From positions 1-10,092 of the forward strand of contig CALFDL010000138.1 in NCBI GenBank assembly GCA_937950415.1: DNA of 10,092 nt, given 5' to 3'. Below are positions 1 to 6,185 of this stretch, piece after piece (the first letter of the stretch is position 1; each line of letters opens with the position of its first letter). A model generated the notes under the pieces. It was not told where the DNA came from. It ran no database searches and saw nothing but the letters and a program-made list of their open reading frames with translations. The translations under genes and the position numbers were made by a program. This stretch comes from an uncultured Collinsella sp. (GTDB taxonomy: Bacteria > Actinomycetota > Coriobacteriia > Coriobacteriales > Coriobacteriaceae).

Positions 1-345
1 TCAGAAGCGGCGCCAGTGTTAGAGTCATTGCTAGAACCAGTATCGGCGGAAGAATCGCTCGAGCCAGTGAAAGAGTCAGAGGAACCAGCGTCGGTCGAAC
101 CAGAGGCGGCGCTGCCCGTATTGCCGGCAGAGCTTGAAGACGAATCGCCCGCAGCAGAGCCGTTCGAATCGGAGCCGTTCGAGGTGGAACCGTCGTTGAT
201 AGTGCCACCAGCAGAGCCATTACCGTCAGCATCGGTCGAGGGCGCATCCATCCTGTCATCGTTGGCATCGTCACTCGAGCCGTCATTCGAATCAGGCGTC
301 GGCGAGGGCGCCGGCGTGGGCTCGGGCTGCACGGGCGTCGCAGCG
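1..345 (-). repeat. Low-complexity Ser/Asp/Gly-rich coding tail
   Basis: On the minus strand this segment encodes a degenerate tail built from short units such as GSS, SDS, SNGS, DSNG and GSAA, with almost no hydrophobic or aromatic residues. Near-repeats are visible, for example the DNA behind SNGSDSNGS. Such tails are typical spacers between an exported domain and the cell surface. The plus-strand reading of the same DNA gives an E/P/S-rich open frame, which is an antisense artefact. Confidence 0.75.
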
Positions 346-530
346 GCAGCCTCGTCCTCAGCGATATAAACCAAGCAGTCCTTCAGCTCGTTGCGGTAGC
401 GGTTCTTCCAGCCCTCATGATACTGGGGCTGACTCGAAAACTTAGTGGCGACATTGTTGACCACGCTATTGGAGAGCGCCGTCACAAACTCGCGGTCGGA
501 CATATCGTTGGAAAGATTCGCCCAGCGGAA
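1..530 (-). pseudogene. Out-of-frame continuation of the secreted protein, partial at left edge
   Basis: Reading the minus strand one frame over from codon 530 downward gives about 176 codons without a stop to the window edge. It begins FRWANLSNDMSDREF and continues through a domain-like stretch containing WKNRYRNELKDC and ending near VYIAEDE (about position 355). A P/T/E hinge of the type PVQPEPTPAPSPTP follows, then a long Ser/Asp/Gly/Asn/Thr/Ala-rich tail. Adding one base to the A4 run at 529-532 joins this directly to the upstream frame as GCRDFFRWANLSND, which reads as one continuous domain. The fragment has no start or ribosome binding site of its own. It is either the 3' part of a broken gene or an intact gene carrying a homopolymer base-call error. 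The C-terminus, which could show a wall anchor or membrane segment, lies outside the window. Confidence 0.7.
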
Positions 531-1204
531 AAGTCCCTGCAGCCACCGGTGCCGCACATGTTGGTGATGCTCCACACCATGCCCTTGACGCAATCGGCGC
601 GACCCGAAATATCAATACCCAGGCCGCTCTTGAGCCACGCCTCGGTCACCGCATAGTACGAGTTGTACGCATAGGCATCCTGCAGAGCCGAAAACTCAGC
701 AGGGTCGGTGTTATAAGCGCCCTGGAAGGCCTCCTGCGCAATACGGCCCAACTCGGTGAGCTGGCCGTTCTCGTACATGGCATTGCTCGCGCTGGAAATT
801 TCGCCGCCGCGATCAATCGCATCCTTGAGCATGCTGTATTTTTCGGGGTTGTAGTTGTAGGCCTGCTTCATAAACGGAATGAGCGACCAACGACGGTCGA
901 ACTGGTAATAACCCAGCGCGTTATAGCCGTCACCGTACGAAAAGCCCTGGTTGTAGTTGCCATGGCTCTCGTACTTGGTAAAGTACTTCATCTCGGGAGT
1001 CACGTTGACAAACGAAACGCCCTGGACCGACCTCAGCACGCCCGAGAAGGACTGCTGGGTGTAGAGGCCTTTGTCGATATCGGTGGCATCCGAGGCAACG
1101 CCCGGCGTGGGCTCCTCGGCAGCGGCGGGTGCCGGCGCGGAAATGGCGCCAAACGAAAGCGCCAGCGTCAGGCCCGCGACAATAGCAGAATGCTTGGGCT
1201 GCAT
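482..1204 (-). CDS. Secreted lysozyme/transglycosylase-like protein, N-terminal part (frameshifted)
   Basis: The start ATG at 1204 follows a clear ribosome binding site, GGGAGG, 6 bases upstream. Residues 1-29 form a signal peptide: a K4-H5 n-region, a hydrophobic stretch 8-27 and an A-rich cleavage area before EEPTPG, so the protein is exported. Residues 73-125 contain the pair E79-S80 ... G98-Y-Y-Q-F102, which resembles the ES and GLMQ motifs of goose-type/SLT lysozyme folds. A peptidoglycan-cleaving or sugar-binding role is an inference from these motifs only. Three cysteines (C205, C217, C222) lie near the end of the frame. The frame then ends in a 16-residue sequence unlike the rest and stops at 482. 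The adjacent frame continues openly to the window edge, so the real protein is almost certainly longer and the frame is broken at 529-532. I do not recognise a named gene. The preceding minus-strand gene ends 128 bp upstream, so this gene may have its own promoter. Confidence 0.75.
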   Translation of the reverse strand: MQPKHSAIVAGLTLALSFGAISAPAPAAAEEPTPGVASDATDIDKGLYTQQSFSGVLRSVQGVSFVNVTPEMKYFTKYESHGNYNQGFSYGDGYNALGYYQFDRRWSLIPFMKQAYNYNPEKYSMLKDAIDRGGEISSASNAMYENGQLTELGRIAQEAFQGAYNTDPAEFSALQDAYAYNSYYAVTEAWLKSGLGIDISGRADCVKGMVWSITNMCGTGGCRDFSAGRIFPTICPTASL

Positions 1205-1274
1205 AAGATCCTCCCTGCATTGGTATAGTTAAAGTGCAGTTTGCAAAGATAAGAGTAAGTATTGCAGCTCGCCC

Positions 1275-1313
1275 GTTGTTGCACAACAACCCCTCGGTAA
1301 ACGGCAACAACCC
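1275..1313. repeat. GTTGTTG inverted repeat plus direct repeat upstream of the secreted gene
   Basis: GTTGTTG (1275-1281) and CAACAAC (1284-1290) form a 7-bp inverted repeat separated by CA. The word CAACAACCC recurs at 1305-1313, exactly 21 bp (about two helical turns) from the copy at 1284. The cluster lies between the end of the HEPN gene and the start of the secreted protein, both on the minus strand. A weak minus-strand promoter (TTGTGC, 17-bp spacer, AATACT) would overlap it. An operator is possible; a terminator is unlikely because no T-run follows. Confidence 0.35.
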
Positions 1314-1332
1314 TCCGCGAAATCTTAAGGAA

Positions 1333-1752
1333 TTAAACAAACTGGTCGTCGGGCGCCATCAGAAGCTCGCCGTATCGCTCCATCAGCCCGTCCCTCAACT
1401 GACAGAAAGCGGGGATATAGACGTTCAAGATGCGCTGAATCAAATCTTGAGCGAGCTTGTTGTCGTAGATATGGACGTTCGTATTGCGGTCTCTGAGCAT
1501 GTCTAGCCAGGCCGCCTCATCAATAAAGTCGTAGAATCGGTACGACTCCTTCACGATGGCACGAGGAGACCCCGACGCGGCAAGCGTGGCGCCCTCATAC
1601 TCGAGCAGACGCTTAAGGAGCTTCCAGCTCAGTTCAAATTGAAGATTGAACTTATTAATCAATCCACTCTGAACAAAATCATTGTTGAGATCCTGATTGG
1701 GCGCATCCTCAAGATTCGCCAAGGCGCTAACAAAGTTCTCATATTTTTTCAT
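1333..1752 (-). CDS. HEPN-domain protein, HI0074/HepT-like (candidate type VII toxin)
   Basis: A 139-residue protein of the nucleotidyltransferase substrate-binding (HI0074) type, all-helical by appearance. Family markers are FNLQFELSWKLLKRLLEYEG (35-54), the P63-R-A-I-V-K-E-S segment and RNTNVHIY at 89-96. The last is an intact RX4HXY motif: R89, N90, H94 and Y96. In characterised HepT toxins R and H are the RNase active-site residues, and the motif tyrosine is the site AMPylated by the partner MntA. Length matches HI0074 (about 140). The start ATG at 1752 lies inside the upstream nucleotidyltransferase gene, a 14-nt overlap implying translational coupling; the ribosome binding site is weak (GGGATGG, about 12 bases away). 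The DNA is visibly more A+T-rich than the suf genes, which fits acquisition as a cassette. Whether it is an active RNase or only a substrate-binding subunit cannot be told from sequence alone. Confidence 0.88.
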   Translation of the reverse strand: MKKYENFVSALANLEDAPNQDLNNDFVQSGLINKFNLQFELSWKLLKRLLEYEGATLAASGSPRAIVKESYRFYDFIDEAAWLDMLRDRNTNVHIYDNKLAQDLIQRILNVYIPAFCQLRDGLMERYGELLMAPDDQFV

Positions 1753-2026
1753 ACAGAATCACACCATCCCTGGCAATCTCATCGAGCAATTGCTGCGAGA
1801 GGGACTCGTCGAGATTGACGACATCTACATCTAAAAGAGTATCAAGATGTTCCTCGATCAAATATGAGAAACGGCCGAAATCCCGGCAACCTGCTACGGC
1901 GATGTCAATATCGCTCTTGGGCAAGTTGTCGCCTCGAGCACGAGAACCAAACAACACGACCTTCTCGGCGTCACATTCCCGAGCAAAAACTTCGATTTGC
2001 TTGTACACCTTGTCGAGAGATGCCAT
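1739..2026 (-). CDS. Minimal nucleotidyltransferase, MNT/MntA-like (candidate antitoxin)
   Basis: A 95-residue MNT-family nucleotidyltransferase. The catalytic signature GSX10DXD is complete: G27-S28 followed ten residues later by D39-I40-D41, within LFGSRARGDNLPKSDIDIAV. A further acidic pair at D66/D68 in LLDVDVVNL is the expected position of the third metal-binding carboxylate. In MntA/HepT systems this enzyme adds AMP to the HepT tyrosine and neutralises it. ATG 2026 is preferred because AGGGG sits 5 bases upstream; a GTG at 2032 would extend the protein by two residues but would lie on top of that ribosome binding site. The ribosome binding site overlaps the stop codon of the Rrf2 regulator gene (2035-2037), so the two are almost certainly cotranscribed and coupled. 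The 3' end overlaps the HEPN gene. Confidence 0.88.
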   Translation of the reverse strand: MASLDKVYKQIEVFARECDAEKVVLFGSRARGDNLPKSDIDIAVAGCRDFGRFSYLIEEHLDTLLDVDVVNLDESLSQQLLDEIARDGVILYEKI

Positions 2027-2034
2027 TTGCACCC

Positions 2035-2466
2035 CTACAGCTTAATGTCAAAGTTGATTTCGGGGACGGCGGCCAGGTCGGCCAACGTCACGCCGTCGAC
2101 GTACTTTTCGATCACGTCGTCCAAACCGCGCCAGAACTTGACGGTCGAGCACAAATCGCTGCGGGTGCAGCTGTTGTCGATGCCATCGCACGCCACCGGA
2201 GCCGTGCTGCCCTCGACGGCACGCAGGATGTCGCCGGCGCGCACCTCGGCCGGGTCCTTCGCCATCATGTAGCCGCCGCCCTTACCGCGCACGCTCCTAA
2301 GCAGGCCCGCCTTCATGAGCGGACGAACCAGCTGCTCCAAATACTTTTGTGAAATATGCTCGCGGTCAGCGACCTCGCGAAGGGCAATCTTGCCCTCGGC
2401 GTCACCAAGCGCTGCGATATAGATCATCAGACGGAGGGCATAGCGGCCCTTAGAAGAAATGAGCAT
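2035..2466 (-). CDS. Rrf2/IscR-family Fe-S-sensing transcriptional regulator
   Basis: A 143-residue Rrf2-family winged-helix regulator. The start ATG 2466 gives the canonical N-terminus MLISSKGRYALRLM and has GAGAGGG 5 bases upstream; extending to 2517 would add 17 non-conserved residues across a strong dyad. The recognition helix region is ISQKYLEQLV (39-48), followed by the wing-like GKGGGY (61-66). C93, C100 and C106 (spacing CX6CX5C) match the cluster-binding cysteines of IscR (CX5CX5C) with one extra residue. The His that serves as the fourth ligand in E. coli IscR is not at the same place (CSTVKFW here). Divergent placement from sufC makes it the likely repressor or sensor of the SUF operon. 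It is called iscR, sufR or rrf2 in related genomes, so I leave the symbol open. It heads an apparent minus-strand operon with the MNT/HEPN pair. Confidence 0.92.
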   Translation of the reverse strand: MLISSKGRYALRLMIYIAALGDAEGKIALREVADREHISQKYLEQLVRPLMKAGLLRSVRGKGGGYMMAKDPAEVRAGDILRAVEGSTAPVACDGIDNSCTRSDLCSTVKFWRGLDDVIEKYVDGVTLADLAAVPEINFDIKL

Positions 2467-2499
2467 ACCTACCCTCTCATCGTAGCCGAGACAAAATAC

Positions 2500-2546
2500 C
2501 AGGCTTGTTTGTCCCAAATCTTATGCACGCGGGGCAAACAAGCCTG
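2500..2546. promoter_or_regulatory. Long inverted repeat (2 x 16 bp) at the predicted regulator start site
   Basis: CAGGCTTGTTTG (2500-2511) is repeated exactly as its reverse complement at 2535-2546. With the flanking bases the arms extend to 16 bp each (2500-2515 and 2531-2546) with a single T/G mismatch, around a 15-nt centre. The repeat sits directly next to the candidate -10 box of the regulator gene and covers its expected start site, so an operator for autoregulation is the simplest reading. It could also act as a hairpin in the leader of the minus-strand transcript, where a TATTTTG tract follows. No gene ends here, so it is not an ordinary terminator. Confidence 0.6.
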
Positions 2547-2575
2547 ATTATTATGTCCCACATCTAAAAAGTCGA
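2547..2575 (-). promoter_or_regulatory. Candidate promoter of the regulator/MNT/HEPN operon
   Basis: On the minus strand TCGACT (2575-2570, 4/6 to TTGACA) and AATAAT (2552-2547, 5/6 to TATAAT) are separated by exactly 17 bp. The start would be near 2540, giving a leader of about 75 nt. The -35 box lies inside the IscR-like operator, which would couple repression of this gene to cluster status. Confidence 0.5.
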
Positions 2576-2592
2576 GTGGATTAGTCGGGTTT
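2568..2592. promoter_or_regulatory. IscR type 1-like operator
   Basis: The core 2572-2588 reads TCGAGTGGATTAGTCGG and matches 15 of 17 positions of the IscR type 1 core YYGACTRWWWYAGTCRR, as I remember that published consensus. The flanks (AAAG on the left, GTTT on the right) each match three of four flanking positions, for about 21/25 over 2568-2592. It lies between the divergent regulator and sufC genes and overlaps the regulator's -35 box. Binding by the Rrf2 protein encoded next door is an inference. Confidence 0.55.
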
Positions 2593-2604
2593 TCCCTTGA
2601 CTAA
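2581..2604. promoter_or_regulatory. Nested dyad over the candidate suf -35 region
   Basis: TTAGTC (2581-2586) and GACTAA (2599-2604) form a perfect 6-bp inverted repeat. Inside it GGG-TTTT-CCC is a second inverted repeat, so the stem is 9 bp with a two-base TT bulge. The right arm contains TTGACTA, a type 1-like half site, and the left arm shares TAGTCGG with the full operator. It may be a second regulator-binding site, arranged so that occupancy blocks the TTGACT box. Confidence 0.4.
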
Positions 2605-2624
2605 CGCCGAACCCATAGTAACTT
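2597..2624 (+). promoter_or_regulatory. Candidate suf operon promoter
   Basis: TTGACT (2597-2602) is a 5/6 -35 box. The best-spaced -10 is TAACTT (2619-2624), only 3/6, at a 16-bp spacer. A weak -10 would fit an activated or alternative-sigma promoter, but the start site cannot be fixed from sequence. The leader to sufC would be about 55-60 nt. Confidence 0.35.
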
Positions 2625-2688
2625 TATTCCGAGAAGATTCCTAGGGTTTAGTACACCTATGAGTACACCATATACAGAGAGGGACAGC

Positions 2689-3489
2689 ATGAGCGCAAAT
2701 CCGCTGCTTTCCATCGAAGGTCTGACCGCCTCCGTGGACGAGAAGACCATCCTCCACAACGTCAACCTCAACGTCGCCGCCGGCGAGACCCACGTGCTGA
2801 TGGGACCCAACGGCGCCGGCAAGTCCACCCTCGGCCACCTGGTCATGGGCGACCCCGTTTACACGGTCAACGACGGCCGCATCGTCTTTGACGGCCAGGA
2901 CATCACTGAACTCACCACCGACAAGCGCTCGCGCGCCGGCCTGTTCCTGAGCTTCCAGGCACCGGTCGAGATCCCCGGCGTGCCGCTGTCGAGCTTTTTG
3001 CGCGCCAGCATCACCGGCCGCCCCGGCCTGGAGATGAAGGGCAAGGAGTTCCGCCGTCGCGTCAAGGAGCTCGCGGCAGAGCTCAACATGGATACCGCCT
3101 ACCTCAACCGCGAGCTGGGCGTGGGCTTCTCGGGCGGCGAGAAGAAGAAGGTCGAGATGCTCCAGCTCCTGTTGCTGCAGCCCAAGCTCGCCATCCTCGA
3201 CGAGACCGACTCGGGCCTAGACGTCGACGCCCTGTCCACCGTCAGCCACGGCATGGACGCCTACCGCAAGAGCTGCGACGGCTCCATGCTCATCATCACG
3301 CACAACACGCGCATCCTGGAGCACCTGGATGTAGACCGCGTCCATGTTATGGTCAAGGGCCACATCGTGCGCGAGGACGACGCCTCGCTCATCCCCTGGA
3401 TTGACAAGAACGGTTTTGAGACCTTCGAGCGCGAGGCCGCCGAGCAGCGCGCCCAGGCCGAGGCCGCCGCTGCCGAGCAGCAGGCGTAA
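2689..3489 (+). CDS. sufC: Fe-S assembly ATPase SufC
   Basis: A 266-residue ABC-type ATPase of the SUF system, the cytosolic motor of the SufBC2D scaffold; ATP-driven dimerisation opens SufB-SufD for cluster building. All ABC motifs are present: Walker A GPNGAGKST (39-47), Q-loop Q90 in FQAP, signature FSGGE (147-151), Walker B LAILDE (167-172) followed by the SufC-type TDSGLD, and H-loop H205. There are no membrane segments, as expected. ATG 2689 is chosen because GAGAGGG sits 6 bases upstream and MSANPLLSIEGL is the normal SufC beginning; an in-frame ATG at 2659 lacks a usable ribosome binding site. An Ala/Glu/Gln-rich tail (about 249-266) extends beyond the usual end. It is the first gene of the operon and is separated from sufB by 12 bp. 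Confidence 0.97.
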   Translation: MSANPLLSIEGLTASVDEKTILHNVNLNVAAGETHVLMGPNGAGKSTLGHLVMGDPVYTVNDGRIVFDGQDITELTTDKRSRAGLFLSFQAPVEIPGVPLSSFLRASITGRPGLEMKGKEFRRRVKELAAELNMDTAYLNRELGVGFSGGEKKKVEMLQLLLLQPKLAILDETDSGLDVDALSTVSHGMDAYRKSCDGSMLIITHNTRILEHLDVDRVHVMVKGHIVREDDASLIPWIDKNGFETFEREAAEQRAQAEAAAAEQQA

Positions 3490-3501
3490 AGGGGCGACGC
3501 A

Positions 3502-4914
3502 ATGACCAAGAACCGCACCGAGGTCGCGGACATCGACCGCAGCCTCTACGACTTCACCTATGGCGAGGAGGGATTCGAGCGCCTCGACGCCGGCATCACG
3601 CCCGACATCGTGCGCGAGATCAGCGCCAAGAAGGACGAGCCGCAGTGGATGCTCGACCTGCGCTTAAAGTCCCTCGAGATCTTCAACCGTTTTCCCGACC
3701 CGACGTGGGGCCCCTCCATCGAGGGCCTGGACATGGACAACATCGTCACCTACGTCAAACCCAACACCGATCAAAAGCACGACTGGGAGTCGGTGCCCGA
3801 CGACATCAAGAATACCTTTGAGCGCCTGGGCATCCCCGAGGCCGAGCGCAGCTACCTGGCGGGCGTCGGCGCGCAGTACGACTCCGAGCTCGTCTACCAC
3901 AACATGCAGGACACGGCGTCCAAGATGGGCATCGTCTACTCCGGTATTGAGGAAGCCCTGCATGACCCGCAGTGGGAGCCGCTCATCCACGAGAAGTTCA
4001 TGACGCTCATCCCGCCCACCGACCACAAGTTTGCGGCCCTGCACGGCGCCGTATGGTCGGGCGGCTCGTTTGTCTACGTGCCCAAGGGCACCAAGCTCGA
4101 CTTCCCGCTGCAGAGCTACTTCCGCCTTAACGCCAAGGGCGCCGGCCAGTTTGAGCACACGCTCATCATCGTCGAAGACGATGCCGATCTGCACTTCATT
4201 GAGGGTTGCTCCGCGCCCAAGTACAACGTGGCAAACCTCCACGCCGGCGCCGTCGAGCTCTTTGTGGGCAAGCGTGCGCACCTGCGCTACTCGACCATCG
4301 AGAACTGGTCCAAGAACATGTACAACCTCAACACCAAGCGTGCGCGCGTGGACGAGGACGGCGACATCGAGTGGATCAGCGGCTCCTTCGGCAGCCACGT
4401 GGGCTACCTCTACCCCATGAGCGTGCTCAACGGCCGCCGCGCCCGTTCCAGCTTTACCGGCATCACCTTTGCCGGCGCCGGTCAGAACCTCGATACCGGC
4501 TGCAAGGTCGTGCTCAACGCACCCGATACCTCGGCAACCGTCGAGACCAAGGGCATCTCCAAGAGTGGCGGCATTCAGACCTTCCGCAGCTCTATTGTGG
4601 CGACACCCAAGGCCGAGGGCTCCAAGGCAACCGTGAGCTGCCAGTCGCTGATGCTCGACGACCAAAGCCGCTCCGACACTATTCCGGCCATGGACATCCG
4701 CGCCAAGAACGTCGACATCGGCCACGAGGCCACCATCGGCCGCATCGGCGACGATAAGGTGTTCTACCTGATGAGCCGCGGTATCTCGGAGGAAGAAGCC
4801 CGTACCATGATCGTCAACGGCTTTGCCAACCCGGTCTCCAAGGAGCTGCCGCTGGAGTACGCCGTCGAGATGAACAACCTGATCAAGCTCGAGATGGAAG
4901 GAGCGATCGGATAA
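3502..4914 (+). CDS. sufB: Fe-S scaffold protein SufB
   Basis: A 470-residue SufB, the main cluster-building scaffold subunit and the site where SufU or SufE delivers sulfur. The N-terminal part (about 1-130) is the helical SufB domain (YDFTYGEEGFERLDAGI, DPTWGPSIEGLDMDN), and the beta-helix SufBD core begins near 170. Conserved marks are HGAVWSGGSFVYVPKG (181-196), EGCSAPKYN with C236, VSCQSLMLDD with C380, HEATIGRIGDDKVFYLMSRG (408-427) and the ending ELPLEYAVEMNNLIKLEMEG. The position aligning with E. coli Cys405 (ECRN) is isoleucine here (DIRA, I399), which I believe is common in Gram-positive SufB. The ribosome binding site AAAGGGG lies about 8 bases before the ATG. The stop TAA shares its last A with the ATG of sufD, so translation is coupled. 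Confidence 0.97.
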   Translation: MTKNRTEVADIDRSLYDFTYGEEGFERLDAGITPDIVREISAKKDEPQWMLDLRLKSLEIFNRFPDPTWGPSIEGLDMDNIVTYVKPNTDQKHDWESVPDDIKNTFERLGIPEAERSYLAGVGAQYDSELVYHNMQDTASKMGIVYSGIEEALHDPQWEPLIHEKFMTLIPPTDHKFAALHGAVWSGGSFVYVPKGTKLDFPLQSYFRLNAKGAGQFEHTLIIVEDDADLHFIEGCSAPKYNVANLHAGAVELFVGKRAHLRYSTIENWSKNMYNLNTKRARVDEDGDIEWISGSFGSHVGYLYPMSVLNGRRARSSFTGITFAGAGQNLDTGCKVVLNAPDTSATVETKGISKSGGIQTFRSSIVATPKAEGSKATVSCQSLMLDDQSRSDTIPAMDIRAKNVDIGHEATIGRIGDDKVFYLMSRGISEEEARTMIVNGFANPVSKELPLEYAVEMNNLIKLEMEGAIG

Positions 4915-6185
4915 TGAAACAGGAAACCAACACCGCTGCTACCACGCTCGAGCAGGTCAACGCGATGCCGGCTGCCACTTGGGGCTGGCTGAAGATGAAT
5001 CAGACCAAGCTCGAGCTCTCTAACGAGCTTGCCGCCGCTCCCACCGAGACCATTGAGGTCGAGGGCTTGGACGAGCAGTTTACCGGCGTGGCAGACGCGT
5101 TCGACGCCGCCATGGACGCCATGGCCGAGCGCTTCCCCGAGCGCCGTGCCTCCGCCCCCGGTGATGCCGCCGACCGCGCCCGCATCACGCCCGAGACCGA
5201 GCTCGACGTGCCCGCAACCTCCGTCTACCAGGCCGGCGCCATTAAGCTCGAGGAAGAGCTCTCCCCTGCTGAGGCCTTCGAAACCGGCATGGGTGAGGCT
5301 GCCTACGCCTACTTGGCCGAGCACGCTACCAAGCGCATCGTCATCGATGTGCCCGCATACAAGCACGTCACGGTTACCGTGCGCGTGAGCGGTGTCGATG
5401 CCGCCGCGGCCATCGCCGCCATCGACGTCGTCGCCCGTCCCCAGTCGACGCTCGATCTGCTTATTGCCCTAGACTCCCCCGTTGCCGGCCAAGGCGTCGT
5501 GGGTTCCGTGCTACGCGTGTGCGCCCACGAGTACGCCACCGTCAACGTGACCTGCACGCAGACGCTCGACGATAGCTGGATCGCGCTCGACGACACCGGC
5601 CTGTTCCTGGACGAGGGCGCGCGCGTCAACGTGCAGCACACCGTCCTGGGTGCCGGTGCCAGCGCCACCGGCCTCGCCGGCGACCTGCTGGGCGACACCG
5701 CCAAGGTGACCATCGATACCGATTACCTGGGCGCCCGCGAACAGGTGCGCGACTTTAACTACGAGCTGCGCCACCGCGGTCGTAAGACCGAGTGCGAGAT
5801 CGACGCCAACGGCGTGCTGACTGGCACGTCCAAGAAGGTCTACCGCGGCACCATCGACCTCGTGCACGGTTGCAAGGGTGCAACCGGCACCGAGCGCGAG
5901 ACGGTGCTTTTGGCCAACAAGGGCGTCGACAACAAAACCGTCCCCGTCATCCTCTGCGACGAGGACGACGTCGCCGGCAACCACGGCGCTACGATCGGCC
6001 ACGTCCGCGACGAGCAACTGTTCTATCTCGCCTGCCGCGGCCTTGACCAAAACGCCGCCGAGGACCTGTTCATCCGCGCCAAGCTGGAGGACGCCGCGCT
6101 TTCCGCCACCGACGAGCGCACCCGCGCAGCCGTCGTCCGCTTGGGCAACAACCTGATCGACAACTTTGAAGAGGAGCTCGCATGA
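4914..6185 (+). CDS. sufD: Fe-S assembly protein SufD
   Basis: A 423-residue SufD, the SufB paralogue that completes the SufBC2D complex and is needed for iron acquisition. The N-terminal 100 residues are poorly conserved and begin with the SufD-type PAATWGWLKMNQTKLEL. The C-terminal SufBD core shows YRGTIDLVHGCKGA (310-323) and VAGNHGATIGHVRDEQLFYL (353-372). H357 corresponds to the conserved histidine shown to be essential in E. coli SufD. The start overlaps the sufB stop by one base (TAATG), with AAGGAG about 13 bases upstream. It ends in an ATGA overlap with sufS. SufD rather than a second SufB is called because the SufB-type N-terminal domain and its CSAPKYN motif are absent and the length is shorter. 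Confidence 0.94.
   Translation: MKQETNTAATTLEQVNAMPAATWGWLKMNQTKLELSNELAAAPTETIEVEGLDEQFTGVADAFDAAMDAMAERFPERRASAPGDAADRARITPETELDVPATSVYQAGAIKLEEELSPAEAFETGMGEAAYAYLAEHATKRIVIDVPAYKHVTVTVRVSGVDAAAAIAAIDVVARPQSTLDLLIALDSPVAGQGVVGSVLRVCAHEYATVNVTCTQTLDDSWIALDDTGLFLDEGARVNVQHTVLGAGASATGLAGDLLGDTAKVTIDTDYLGAREQVRDFNYELRHRGRKTECEIDANGVLTGTSKKVYRGTIDLVHGCKGATGTERETVLLANKGVDNKTVPVILCDEDDVAGNHGATIGHVRDEQLFYLACRGLDQNAAEDLFIRAKLEDAALSATDERTRAAVVRLGNNLIDNFEEELA

Noticed and set aside
16..369. 117-codon plus-strand Glu/Pro/Ser-rich open frame
   Set aside because: It is the reverse reading of the Ser/Asp-rich tail, which joins to a signal-peptide protein on the minus strand; the plus frame has no ribosome binding site.
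525..540. Programmed -1 ribosomal frameshift in the secreted protein gene
   Set aside because: The site reads GAC TTT TCC in frame; there is no X-XXY-YYZ heptamer and the re-paired P-site codon would be CTT, a poor slip. A missing base is the simpler explanation.
2659..2688. Upstream in-frame ATG for sufC at 2659
   Set aside because: The only purine-rich tract is about 12 bases away, whereas GAGAGGG stands correctly before ATG 2689.
3664..4725. 353-codon minus-strand open frame opposite sufB
   Set aside because: It is an antisense artefact of GC-rich codon use in sufB, with V/G/A/L-heavy composition, no ribosome binding site and no family motif. The same applies to the minus-strand frames at 6515-7540, 5511-6050 and 4764-5366.
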